This document shows positions 34,398 to 45,582 of a stretch of DNA of 64,000 bases, one piece after another. Below the pieces are notes generated by a model. That model worked only from the letters and a program-made list of their open reading frames with translations, was not told the origin of the DNA and searched no databases. The stretch covers positions 20,584,001-20,648,000 of the forward strand of contig OX485806.1 in NCBI GenBank assembly GCA_950295325.1, read 5' to 3'. The DNA comes from Polytrichum commune (taxonomy: Eukaryota > Streptophyta > Polytrichopsida > Polytrichales > Polytrichaceae). The stretch's first letter is position 1. The number at the start of each line of letters is the position of its first letter. A program made the position numbers and the translations under genes.

Positions 34398-34752
34398 AGT
34401 AGGACACCTATGTTTTGAGTGGTATGTGGGTTTGGGGTGACTCCAAGAACGGATACCAAAAAGTCATATGCTTGAAAGACATTGGACAACACGTTCAAAA
34501 TATCGTAACCGCTCTAGGTTCACTAGTCACTGTAATTGGGCAGGCATGTACGATCCTTCAATGAGTGCCACGAGAATCTTCATTTTGACAATGAATGAGA
34601 TGTTTATATGAGCTCAAAAAATTATGAGGAAAGTTTTGCTAGTGTCTTGATTTGGATTTGCTAACCATCTTGTACTAATTGCTTATTTCCTATCCTAGGA
34701 GAAGTGAGCTAGCTGAAGAAGTTAACCAATTAAGACCCATCTACCTTAGGAC
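34398..34752 (-). repeat. R1 dispersed repeat, full minus-strand copy
   Basis: Runs from AGTAGGACACCTATGTTTTG to CATCTACCTTAGG. Includes TCTAGGTTCACTAGTCA and ATGAGATGTTTATATGAGCTC in expected order. Confidence 0.72.
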
Positions 34753-35338
34753 TAGTGCTTTACACTGCATAGCAGCACGAACAAACTGTAGAACATCTCC
34801 ACTCATGAAGTTGCAAATAGAACACTACCATTTTTATTTTTATTTTCTCTTTTTTGTGCTATGTCCCGACTTCCAAAGTCCATATAAATACATATCCAAA
34901 ACTCTCCAATTAAGATATAGTAAGAGAGGACCTTCTCTTGGGAACAATTCAACATGCCATCCTTAGTGAGCTGAGAGAGGGTATGTATGATGTAAGTTAA
35001 TCAATGGACAATGACATTTTTAAACACATATAGGAGCTCATGGGTGGAACATACCACACTGAGTTTGCCTTAAAAGGTCTAAAAAGCCAATGATAGTGGC
35101 CCGGTTGTGGGGCCAAGGCTGGACACCTTTGAGATGGGGGCCACCACTGTTACCAAGGTAAAAGGGGGAGGGTCTAGTAAAAAAGTGACCATCTCAAGCT
35201 CCTCTAAACTAATTTGGGACTTCTCATGCTAATTCTAGGGTCGAATATATTGTCGAAAAGGAAACTACATGCTATGTCATAATGGACTGCATTTTCACCT
35301 AGGGTAATGTTTGGGGGGCACCTCAAAGAGGTGGGTGT
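34753..35338. other. Intergenic; partial R7 copy
   Basis: The R7 fragment lies at about 35120-35195. No gene seen. Confidence 0.45.
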
Positions 35339-35346
35339 CTAGCTAG

Positions 35347-35738
35347 CAGAGCCCAACATTTTCCTTTCTAATTGCACCCATACCCAGACCATGCCCATCA
35401 GCAGCGACCTATGCCCACCCATGCCCACCCATAGCATGACATGTGCGCACCCATGCCCACCCATGCCCACCCATGCTATTCAAATTGCGCCCATGTATTC
35501 AAAAATTATGTAATGTGTATTGTGTAATTGTGTAATTGTGTAATTGTGCCCCACCCATGCCCACCCATGAACAATAATATCACAGCCATGCCCACCCATG
35601 CCCACCCATGAACAATAATAGCTCAGCCATGCCCACCCATGCCCGCCCATGAACCATAATATTGCACCCATGCCCACCCAAAACCCATGGGCATGGGTGG
35701 GTATGGGCATGGGCATGGGCGCCCAATGTTGGGCTCTG
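35347..35738. mobile_element. hAT-like miniature element carrying a minisatellite (392 bp)
   Basis: The terminal inverted repeat CAGAGCCCAACATT ... AATGTTGGGCTCTG is perfect over 14 bp. It is flanked by an exact 8-bp duplication, CTAGCTAG, at 35339-35346 and 35739-35746. CAG-type ends and 8-bp duplications are hallmarks of hAT transposons. The interior is mostly degenerate CCCACCCATG decamers plus a TGTAATTG run (35512-35548). It holds no transposase. Open frames in it are repeat artefacts. Confidence 0.85.
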
Positions 35739-35749
35739 CTAGCTAGGCC

Positions 35750-38370
35750 TGGCCCGGTCGCGGCTAGCTCCATGAGTGGAGAGAGAAACCCAAGCATTTT
35801 GTTGTTCTGGTGTCATGTCATGTCATGCACGCCGGTGTGACTATCTAGTCAAGCAAGTGGCCAGGTTGTGATTATGATGAAGTGCAGCAGTGTGGAGAAG
35901 GGATTTAAAAATTGGGGAGCCTGGCACTAGCTGCTGGTGGCGCTTCTGGCAAGAGCAGCAATCCATGAAGGTTCGCCCTCATGAGGCGATTGGGCAGGGC
36001 GGATGGAGATTGGGCAGGGTGAAGGAGGAGATTGGCCAATATGGGTCGAAATGCAACGCAGAGAGGAATCATGGGAGTTAAGTCTACTTGCATACATTAT
36101 AGGTTAAGTTATTGGGTCTTCTCACTTATTCAGGAGGAGCAGCTTGAATGCATCATAAACGACGAGTACTGATGATACGCATTGGATCAGGAGATGGCAT
36201 GGTGCAGTAATACTTCTACACAGGCAGTCAGTCAGCAGGCAGGCAGGTTGTAAATGGGGAAAATTGATAAAGAATCGGGGGGGGGGGGGGGAACTGTGGC
36301 ATGGAAATCTATGGATGGACAAGGTGGCAAGGGTGTGGAACATGAGCATCAATGATAAGGAGTGGGTGGGGGGAGGAGTCGAAGGAGCACGGAAACTCAC
36401 ACCTACTAAATTCTTACACTACTATTGAAGGATTAAGTTATTGCGGGAATAAGTGGGGGAAGAAGATGCTACTGGTGCCTGGTGCTGGTGATCATGATCA
36501 TGATCATGGCGGTGTGAACCATGATGGCAAACCCCAGCCCCACTGGCAGGGAATATAAACCAGAACAGACAGCACAGACAGGCTAGCCTCACTGCTGCAC
36601 AGACAGCACAGACATGATGATCACTCACTCCGAGCAGATAGATAGACACGAGTTGCTGAATCTTATATTTACAGAAATGCCACGGTACCAACAGTCTCAT
36701 CCTATGAACTTAAATCACATACAAAAGGTTTTGGTGTAAGTAGACTGGTACGATCAAGCCCCGAGAGACCTGCAGACTTGCCAGAATTGTGACGAGTGAC
36801 GACATCATTGCAAATCTATGGCTGCAGACATACTTGTCAACCATGCAGGGCCAGGGTTGTGGATAACCTAATCTGGACGCTAAGCAGTGCTGTGTCCAGT
36901 TCATTGGAAACGACACCAGTGCGTGGTCAGATGGAGGTAGACTTGCAGACCGTTACAGAACACACACTACTACGTCAAACTGCGTTGAAGGAATGTGTCC
37001 TCTGTGAATTACCTCCAGCGGTTGCCTGTATCGGAATGTGCACACACCATTGTCGCATGCGGAGATAGACGATCGATGCAGTAAGTTAAACTGAAGTTAA
37101 CATGAATCTCAGTGGTCACGCGGGTTGATGGTTTACATCGTCGTCGTCGGTTCCTGGATGGACTTCACCTCGTTTTACGCATGCGGTGACCTATTTACAA
37201 GTTGAGATGCTGCAGGCATATTGCACGAGTGCAGCTCACTGCATTATTCTGCAGGTGAGATATGACTAAGCATCTCGATATGGATCGCTGACAGGTGGCT
37301 GACAGGTAGGGTTAAAGCAAGCCAGTATTGATAGTTGCGCATTTCCTCTCAAGATAAAAGCGGGGATGTCGAGCTTCCAAATAGTCATGAGAACTACGTA
37401 TCCAGTCTCTGCGGCAAAGGGTAGTGATTTTGAGAGGTCACAAGGGATATGCTTATAATCGAGATTTTGTCTGTCGATTTATGTGCTCGGAATTAGCATG
37501 AGGACTATATACCTCAGATTTCTTCAAAGTAGCTGAATCCACTTTGTGCGGCATTGATCAGCTAAATAAAGGCCTTCAACAAAATCATAGAGAGCACGAT
37601 AGACTTAGGTCGAACCATGCAATGCTCATCGGTTAAGGAAGTAGATAGGACGAATACACAGACATGAACATGAAATTTATTCATAGCTTATTATATCTAT
37701 ATATACGTATAGACTCACAATGGCATCAGAAGGCCGATTCTAACCCGACGCAAAACTTCTCGATGCACTCTTGCGGAATGCACGTGTAGGAAATGTGTGA
37801 ATATCAATATCTAACCATGGAGTTTACCAGGCACCAGAAACAGGTCTGATGTTCGTGGATCAGGAGTATTCACAAGAATAACTGTCACTCTAACACTCAA
37901 TGACCTGCTGCATTTGACGTCCCACTCAGACGTGTCAAGAGGTAAACTCGTGCTACAAAACATGTTCATATGAAAACACACACATTAAAGCACGGGTCGG
38001 GTGGGGCGGGATAGGCTTCACCGGGGAAAAGTGTGCAAGATTATTCATGTAGGATTCATCTCGAATCCTGAGTCGGTGTGGAAGACGACGATGATGCTGC
38101 TGCATTGCCAACTCGTTGCCATAGGATAGTACCATCTGCTTCCTCCGCGAACTTCTCCACAAGCGACAATGCAGATGAAAGCCGGAATGTACAAGAAATG
38201 CTCTGCGTGCTTTGATCGCTCTAGAGCACTAGTTTCCGGTGGCCAAGATATGCACTTGGCATCGATTGAATTAGTCCTCGGTGGACTAGCGGCTGACAAA
38301 TGATGGCCGCGTCTTTAGGTTGAATCCACTGTACATGTCCCACAAGACTGCGAGTTGCAATGTAGCTGGC
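35750..38370. other. Repeat-poor flank of the bHLH gene, no gene recognised
   Basis: None of the dispersed families of this window was seen here. Local structures are a G-run (36279-36291), a GATCATGATCATGATCATG run (36490-36508) and two CAGACAGCACAGACA copies (36566 and 36600). Short frames, such as 36796-37068 plus and 38045-38299 minus, have no recognised motif. It could include the long 3' flank or untranslated exons of the minus-strand genes. Confidence 0.4.
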
Positions 38371-38375
38371 TTCAA

Positions 38376-38770
38376 TCAAGTCTTTTGCTCCTCCCCGCTG
38401 CTTGAGAGAGGCTGCTCTGCACCCAAGGCTTGCTTCAAAGAATCGACGATGTCCTGGATTGCTTCAGGGCTGGTCACCTCCCGCGGCTGGAAAATCATCA
38501 CAACAAATGGAACCAACTTGATGAGTGAGCCTTCAGATGTTTGAAGTGCACCAAACCATTCATCTTCTTGTAGCGCCAAGATTGAAAATTCATTCGTTCG
38601 ACCAACCCACTGCTATAGCAACTGTTCTATACAACTTAATAGCAGTTTCCAATTCAACTGACTGATCATCTCGAGTGCAACCTAAACATCTCCCCTTGGC
38701 ACGTTCATGTTCTTGAGCATTGCGTAGGTCATGAAGAAAACAAATATGCCCGGACCAATATAAACCCCGA
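38376..38770 (-). other. Possible coding remnant or unrecognised 3' exon
   Basis: The minus-strand frame from about 38604 to 38376 reads like real protein: NEFSILALQEDEWFGALQ, then LIKLVPFVVMIFQPREV, then SPEAIQDIVDSLKQALG, then stop. Upstream in the same frame, MTYAMLKNMNVPRGDV appears at about 38735-38690, but stops separate the pieces near 38685 and 38616. AG dinucleotides there could be splice acceptors. I do not recognise the family. It may be the last exons of a gene or a decayed copy. It lies 50 bp beyond the bHLH stop on the same strand, so read-through or an overlap of 3' ends is possible. Confidence 0.3.
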
Positions 38771-38772
38771 AC

Positions 38773-38775
<3 letters not shown>

Positions 38776-38811
<36 letters not shown>

Positions 38812-38812
38812 G
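38776..38812. repeat. (CT)n microsatellite just after the bHLH stop
   Basis: About 17 CT units, that is (GA)n on the gene strand, starting 8 bp after the stop codon and so probably in the 3' untranslated region. Confidence 0.9.
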
Positions 38813-38819
38813 TACGCAT

Positions 38820-40658
38820 TCATTCATTAATCCAGCGCAGTGAATGCCCATGGTTTGCATTTGTGTGCATCACGTGTTTCCTCCGGGTCGAGACAAGTTC
38901 AAATTGGAGAGGTTGTTCATCATCAAAATTCCTTTCTTTGTTCAGAAACTGGGCAAGGGTTAGGTGCAGCTCGAGTTCATTCTGTACCTGGGCCGAGACA
39001 ACACACACGACGCGGTGTGCAGCTTTTGTGATGCTACATTGGCTGACATCCAGTCGCAAACTCTCCAGGCATTGGAAAATAAGGCTCTGAAAGTGCCGTT
39101 GAGGACGGCAAACCAACTCAATTAACACCTGGTGCGGCAGGTCCACATGGATATCTATCTTCTCCAGACAGCTTCTCAGAAGGGCATAAGTTTCATTCAG
39201 ATCTTCCTTCGTAGCTCCAACCTTAATTTGTGTTTTACAGTCTTCGTCACGGCGGCTTAGTTTCTGAGCAGCAGCTGCTCCAGCTTCTGCTGCCACAGTT
39301 GTAATTCTCCCACGCTGCGTGGGGGTTTGCTGGATAGTGCGTGGCGATAAAGCTGCCGTAGCACTTTGTTTCATCTCCAGCTTCCGCTGTTGGAGGACTT
39401 TAATACGATGATGCAGATTCTTCACATACTCGATGGAGTCGTCAACTATGGTGGACCTGTCCCGCTGGATTGTCAAACAAACAGAAGTAAACACGGTTAG
39501 TTGCTGTGACTTGAGATGATTTTCCAGACACACACACCTCGTACTCGCACAACCAAGAACAGTGACTTAACCCCCCAAACCACTACTAAAACATCGTGCA
39601 TCATCACAACGGTTTCTCTTTCTCACCTGTGTGACAACGATCTCACTCAAATCCCACAAAGGCAAACATCATCACAAGCTGGAAATTCGTATCAATCAAC
39701 CAACTTACAGGAAACACATTAAGAAGTATATTACGAAATAAGGACAAGCAGCTTGGTTGATTACTTTTGCGCCATCAGGTAGCAAGGACTCCAGGACCAA
39801 GAACTTGCTAGTCATGTCGTCTCGCCGCTGCCGCTCCCTCATGATATGATCGGCTTGATCCGTCGCCCGCTTCGGCCACCGCCCTGCAGCAGCTTCCTGA
39901 CCAGCCCTCTTATCAATTTTCCTTCTCGGTGCAAGATTACTCGGAGGATCGAGACTTCCATTATCCCCACGTTTCCCTCCTCGAGGCGATGAACTCGAGA
40001 GCTGCTGCTGCTGATGATTACCTTCCAGCCAGCATTCTCGAGGAGGGACCTGTCTCCGCACAGGCACCGACGAATTAACCCCTCCAGCAGCAGCCATCTG
40101 CGAGCCGGGGCTTGTAGTAAAACCCAGTCCCCCTGCAAGCCCCGAACCATACGAAACCGCCGCAGGGCTTGTAGTCCTACCATGACCGAAGTTCATTGCT
40201 TTTTGATGATGATCATCTGCTTGGTGAATCGATATCGGATCATCATCGTCATACAACAAGCTCTGAGCAAGCTCCATAGGTGATGCGTAGCCGCCTAACC
40301 CTCCATACGAGCTCCCCAAACATACTACAGCCTCCCCGGGTGTTCCGACTCCACCACCACCGTGCACAACATGAACACCTGCTCCTGCTGATGTTATTGT
40401 TGTCGTCGTCGTCGTCGTCGTCGTGGTTCCAATTTGCGGATGATGATGATGTTGGGGAGGAGCTGAGCCTTGTTGTAGGTACACCTGGCTCTCTAAAAAT
40501 TCATTAAACTCCTGCTGCAGGTGCGCATTGCCTTCTGACTCCATCGATGGGAAGCAACTGGTGGTGTCACCGCGCACCATGAAGTCGTCCTCCCCGAAGC
40601 CAATATTAAACCCTCGCCTGTTCGGCCCCATGGTGTAGGACGCCCCCAAGCTTACCAT
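38820..40658 (-). CDS. bHLH transcription factor with C-terminal ACT-like region (two exons)
   Basis: Exon 1 is 40658-39765 (298 codons) and exon 2 is 39464-38820 (214 codons plus TGA), joined in phase 0 across a 300-bp GT-AG intron (39764-39465). The join falls in the loop of the bHLH domain, between LLPDGAK and RDRSTIVDDS. The basic region HIMRERQRR (residues 271-279) has the His-Glu-Arg pattern that contacts E-box/G-box DNA. Helix 2 (about 299-325) continues into a leucine-containing coiled coil. Residues 403-458 resemble the ACT-like fold seen at the C-terminus of many plant bHLH proteins, used for dimerisation. The N-terminal 200 residues are low-complexity, rich in His, Thr, Gly and Ser. 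It should act in the nucleus as a dimer. The subfamily is uncertain; helix sequences recall the group containing Arabidopsis bHLH010/089/091. An alternative start is the next ATG at 40631. Confidence 0.9.
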
Positions 40659-40663
40659 CACCA

Positions 40664-40688
40664 CTCTCTCTCTCTCTCTCCCTCCTCC
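40664..40688 (-). promoter_or_regulatory. GA-repeat 5' leader of the bHLH gene
   Basis: A run of about 10 GA units (CT on the plus strand) ends six bases before the chosen ATG, so it lies in the 5' untranslated leader. GA/CT leaders are common in plant genes and can bind BBR/BPC-type factors. That role is inferred. Confidence 0.5.
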
Positions 40689-41340
40689 ACAGCTCCGCTA
40701 CAACTATACCAACAAAACTTGATTCCACACAGCCCCCGGTACTCAACCTCCTCACACATCAAACTTGCATCAAACATCCCAACCTTCCACAACCTCCCAG
40801 AACCTCCCAGAACCACACAAGCATCAGCCAACTACTCCGATCACCGTCCGCAAAAATTCCTCCAGCTTCGTACTTAGCTGCCGCTTTTCTTACACTCCCA
40901 AGTCTTGTCACAGCTTGCTTCCCGTTTTGATCCAATTCCTGGGCACGAAACGAGACGACCCCTTATGCTGATGATGATGAGCTACCGAACACCCAACCAA
41001 GGTTTGCGAGAATGGGGTTGCTGCATCTTCTTTGTGAAGATGATGATGATGAGTTGCGGTGTTTGGAGATGGAAAAAAGGATGATGTGATGATACTCCTC
41101 CCGCTGCCGCTGCTGGGTGTGTAAGTGTCTGGCCACGAGCGGACGACGTAGTTGCAGCTGATGAAGGCGAGCGATCCAGGGTTTGGACGGCCATCCCTCG
41201 CACCTCGCCAAGTGCTCGCCTGTCATTCGCCGATGTCAACCCCCTCCTCCTCGCCCTTCTTATTAATTACTTACCCCAGCCCAGGGCTCCCATACCATAC
41301 AGTATAGTACCATACCCCCTGCTGCTCACTCTTTACCTTA
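40689..41340 (-). promoter_or_regulatory. Probable promoter/leader of the bHLH gene
   Basis: The segment upstream of the start codon is GC-richer than its surroundings and free of dispersed repeats. It contains three AACCTCCCAGAACC-like direct repeats near 40790-40815. No convincing TATA box or transcription start could be fixed. An 85-codon minus-strand frame (40982-41239) has no motif. Confidence 0.35.
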
Positions 41341-41344
41341 TTAT

Positions 41345-41800
41345 TCACCCCTTCCCCGTACCCTTACTCCCCTCCCGTTCGCTCACCAAAACCCATGTCA
41401 ACACGTTGCCATCCCTCACGAATTTCTCAACTCGAATCTTACTAACACTATTCAACGCCAAAGCTCTTGGTTCGCGAAAAATGGCTCGGTCTATCAAAAC
41501 ATGTGTCCAAATCCCTGCCTCTATACTATATTATGCACTTCCGTTCTCCCCCTTTGCCCTCCTTTCCCGTACTATTACTCTAGTTCATTTGCCAAGGCCC
41601 GTGTTAACATGTCGGCCTCCCTTGTGAATTATTCAACTCAACTTGTAGAATCTTTCACACTATTCAGCATCAAAGACTTTGTCTCACAAAAAAAAAGCAT
41701 GGCCTATCAAAACACACTCCCATAGCCATATCCTATATCTTCTAATTTCAATCCTCCCCCCCTTCACCCATATTGTTACTCCATTTCATTTGCTGAGGCC
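41345..41800. repeat. Tandem duplication with a ~204-bp period upstream of the bHLH gene
   Basis: The segment from CCGTACCCTTACTCC (about 41357) to about 41556 is repeated from CCCGTACTATTACTC (about 41562). A third partial unit starts at about 41763 (CCATATTGTTACTCC). Shared blocks include AACACTATTCA / ACACTATTCAGC and TATCAAAACA. The units are roughly 75% alike by eye. It lies about 700-1100 bp upstream of the start codon, so it could be regulatory. Confidence 0.6.
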
Positions 41801-42246
41801 AAATTATTGTGGGTGATCAGTCGCATTTCCATTGCATAAAAACTTGAGAATTACACGAGTTCTCCTACAAATTTTAAAAGTTGAAGAAACATCATTCGGT
41901 GACACTAACCTATATCCATGTCACTTGCAATTCCCATAGCCACTCAGCCAGCATGGAGAACATGAGCAAGTGTAAAACATTAGCAAGTCGAACAAACATA
42001 TTGCCCATTGGTCAACTCCTTGAGCAAACGTGTTTACAAACTTCTATCATCCAATTTTTAGTTGTGTAGACATTGAAGACTTCGATTTACTCACAACAAC
42101 TAAGTTGGAATGAATCGATCACAAACTTGGGAGGATACAAATCCGTCTAATCTACCCACTGCTAGTAGCTTAAATTTATTAATCTCAATGCCATAATCAT
42201 GGAACATAAATCATGTGAATGTACCATGGTGGAAATGTTGTGAATC
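41801..42246. other. Intergenic, no gene seen
   Basis: No motif found. Confidence 0.45.
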
Positions 42247-42254
42247 ATCTAGAC

Positions 42255-42479
42255 CACTATCCCGGGAGAACTGTCAGTTAGTTACAGATGAACCAGTTGA
42301 GTTAGAGAAATAACCAATTGAAGTTCAAGACTTTAAGAGAATTACCGATCATTTTAGAAGAATCTATAGAATATACCTCAAATGAATAAAGCAGAACCGG
42401 AAGATGTCAACATGTAACCGGCTGGATTTAGAATCACTAGGATCTTCACCAACTATGCCCAAAAACTTCCCAGGCACTG
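42255..42479 (-). mobile_element. F-family hAT-like element with perfect 8-bp duplication (225 bp)
   Basis: The element lies between exact copies of ATCTAGAC at 42247-42254 and 42480-42487. Left end CACTATCCCGGGAGAAC and right end (reversed) CAGTGCCTGGGAAG form an imperfect terminal inverted repeat. This copy assigns the family to hAT-like elements. It has no transposase. Confidence 0.8.
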
Positions 42480-42487
42480 ATCTAGAC

Positions 42488-44580
42488 TCCATAGCTTTGC
42501 AGTTCAAAGTTGTAATTGAGAAATTGTGTACAAGATCTTCAATAGTTATTTTATGATATAAGTAGGACACAAATGTACCAGTTGAAAACTTTGATGGGGA
42601 TTTTGTTCTTTCATGGTACGCTGACACAATGTAATTCTCCTCCATTTTTAATGCATGTGTCCAAAACAACACTTCCGTATGTGTGTCAAACACCTCAACG
42701 TTTGTCAATAATTTATCTCCCAATCTGATTCATACAGCTATTCATAGGTCCTTCAATGAACATATCGAACCAATTTCACTACAATGGAAATGGAGTTAGA
42801 TGACACCTCCCAAATAAAAAGAGATTTAGGAGGCGTGTCGTTACATGCCATTTTTGATGATGTTAATACCACTTTTGGCATAAACAAAACAAAATATGGT
42901 AATTGGTAACACATCTCATTTGAGAGGTGTCATCTAATTTCTTTTCTTCTTGTAGTGCTAGCTTTCATAGGTATGCATTGTACCAATTAGGGCTTCAATT
43001 TTGCAAAGGTCCAATGGAGACAATCATTTGTTTCCAAGCACATTGCAATTGTGGTAAGCAATTTGCCACAAACGTAGCCTGCTACATAAGTAATGAGCAT
43101 ATAGTATTGCAGGAATTGTCAGTGGTTCCTTACCATTGGTTCTCTCTCCATCATACCTGTTTCAAAATCTATGAATATGAATTGGAGATTTATTAGTACA
43201 ATAGATCATAAAACCGTCCATTAGAAGAGAACAAGTGGTTAGGAGCTTTGATTCATGTAATGTGAGCTTGTGTGAATCGCAACTAATGAGAGGAAAGATC
43301 CCATGAGTACACCATATATGAAATAGTGTGGCAATAACATTGTTGTGCCTTGCTGATTACAATGGCTTCCATGACTTGCCACATAATGTTTGTGGGTCTT
43401 ATGTGATCACTATACCTAATTGGATACATATATTGGAGTGGCATGTGGTAAGGCTTCTACTTAAATGATTGCACCAAGAAAAAAATGCGCTACAATAAGA
43501 TTGGATGGTGTGTGAAACAATAACTAGAATGGTATTACAATAGTTAAGACATTGGAAGGGGCTATGTGATCACTTCAAGAGAAAGAGAAAATTTGTTTGA
43601 CCTCCAATAACTCATGCATCTTGTTGTCTCCGCTTCATAAACTTAAAATGATAATCTTCGTAACTCATAATTGCTAGCCACATGTGACAACTTTTGATCC
43701 AATCCAATGGCCACACTTGTTTGTGGAGTTGTAAGTGTCCACAGAGTGCCTCATACATTAGCAATGTGTATCCCATGTCACCTTCTATGGTTGCCACCCA
43801 ATGACTGCAAGATCATTTGTGTGGGTAGGTCATGAATTGTATAGACAACACTAGATCAAATGTATAGCATAGTTAGGGCATGTTTACACTAGGGTCCCAC
43901 ACCAAAGAAGCTCTAAATTGAGCAATCGTTTTGGTCAAAAGGAAAACGTTTGGACCCAAGGAGTTTACAATGGGCTCCAAGTCCAAAGCATAAAAAATAA
44001 AGTGGCGCTCGTGTGACACTATTTTCCCACCAACCCTTGGCAGTCTAGGCTCAAGAAAGTATTCCACCCATTTTGGGAAACCGGACTTTAAGATTGGATC
44101 CAATCTTGAGTCCACAAGTAAAGTCCATGAAGAGGTCTTTTGGACCTTGCGTTTCTTAAACCCAAACCCTAATGTAAACTCCCCCTAGTTCATTTTCCTA
44201 AATTGACAATATAAATCAAAACTCTAAGTAACTCACTAAATTGTCTTTAAAACAAAACAAAACAAAACAAACAAACAAACAAACAAACAATTTGAATAAA
44301 TGTAGAAGGAACATTGCCCATGCAAACATCTCAATGAATAGCTAAGTGATACCTCCACCAATATGTGCAATTATATTGACCTCACAAATAGGACAACTCT
44401 TTACCCATACCAATTACCTCAAGGGTCAAAACCATACCATGCAACTTCTAGCTTTGTTTATTCATCCATATAGCAACTATAGGAATGTTTTTTTTTTGGT
44501 ATATTAATGTTGCGGTAATGAAAATTCAAAATAATGTGGAGAGTTGATAAATTAGTGTGGGTCAACCTATTTCCACAAAT
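42488..44580. other. Intergenic, no gene recognised
   Basis: The minus-strand frame 42723-42488 (MGDKLLTNVEVFDTHTEV and on) is open up to the F insertion, where the host frame meets a TGA. It has no family motif. (AAAAC)n/(AAAC)n lies at 44249-44291. Other frames are featureless. Confidence 0.45.
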
Positions 44581-44582
44581 CA

Positions 44583-44858
44583 TGGCCACTTCACACACAA
44601 GACTGAGGGTCCATGACCATTACATTCTAAGATCTCTCATTGGTCGAAAAGGCAACACTAGCCAAGTTCACTTCACACTAGGAGGTGAAGGCCTAAGGGC
44701 CCAAAAACATTATCATGGACGAAAAGTCTACATGGATTCCTACAATGACAAATCATATATAATATTTCATGGTCTACTGGAATTTGCATCATGCACACCT
44801 TCAATGGTATTCTCACAATTACATGGTCACAACCCTTGGCTCATGTGTGAACTAGCCC
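44583..44858. mobile_element. T1b-type element, decayed copy
   Basis: GGCCACTTCACACACAAGAC on the left and CTCATGTGTGAACTAGCCCC on the right. The interior matches 22953-23556 (CTCATTGGTCGAAAAGGC, AGGTGAAGGCCTAAGGG). The flanking TTA is no longer visible. Confidence 0.72.
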
Positions 44859-44869
44859 CCAACATACTG

Positions 44870-45250
44870 CACTAAAGATAATATTTAATGTCACATGCTA
44901 CTGGTCTTGCTCAATACTAATTGTCAACCACGGGATAGTATCACCAACACTAAATGTCATACACCCAACATTATTTGTCATTCCTTGTAATTTATGGGGG
45001 GCATTTACAAATTTACAACATTGCAATTACTGTAACTTACCAAGTGATATTTTCATCCAAATTTCAATCATCCATGACAATATTTCATTACAAGTTGTTG
45101 ACAAGAGAAGGTAGGAATTTGCCAATGGATGAACTCATCCATCATCCATGACAATATTTGTTCACTTATTCAAAGGAAGTATCATCCAAGAAGTTACCAT
45201 AGTGACATTAAATGCCACATCACACTAAACATCATGATTAGTGTAGTTAA
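44870..45250 (-). repeat. R4 repeat, copy 2
   Basis: Reverse-complement partner of 25492-25830. The ends are ACTGCACTAAAG and ATGATTAGTGTAGT, and internal ACTAAATGTCA motifs recur. Confidence 0.6.
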
Positions 45251-45374
45251 AACTTAAGAAGCAATAACTTAATTAGTGGCCCAGCTAAACTCTTCCCTAA
45301 CGATTTGGCAACTTGCAAGTGGAATTGACATGTGCGCAATCCTGGTTTCAGGGAGCGTTGACTGGGGCCAGCAA

Positions 45375-45582
45375 TGGGTGCCTACACTAAATACTATACT
45401 TAGTGTCCCTTACTATTTGGATATACAGAAGTGCTATATCTTTTCACCATTGATGTAATTTATTACCAAGGAAAGTTGTTAGTGCTCTTTAATGTCCAAA
45501 CAACCAATTTAACATTTTTTCATAAAATATGAGATATATAAGAAATAGATATAGCATTGCGTAATTCTAAATAGTCATTGAC
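45375..45582 (+). repeat. R4-type repeat, third fragment (empty T2 site)
   Basis: CACTAAATACTATACTTAGTG continues into CCTTACTATTTGGATATAC. The same text surrounds the T2 element at 19502-20012, so the single TTA at 45400-45402 is the unoccupied form of that target. Confidence 0.7.

Noticed and set aside
35480-35840. Open frames rich in Gly, Met, His and Trp on both strands
   Set aside because: Translation of the CCCACCCATG minisatellite inside the hAT-like element.
39839-40507. Further frames of 75-114 codons overlapping bHLH exon 1
   Set aside because: Shadows of the real coding frame, Ser/Arg/His-rich because of the repeats in exon 1.
42364-42723. 119-codon minus-strand frame as a gene
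   Set aside because: A third of it lies in an F-family insertion, and the host frame meets a stop at the insertion point. No motif seen.
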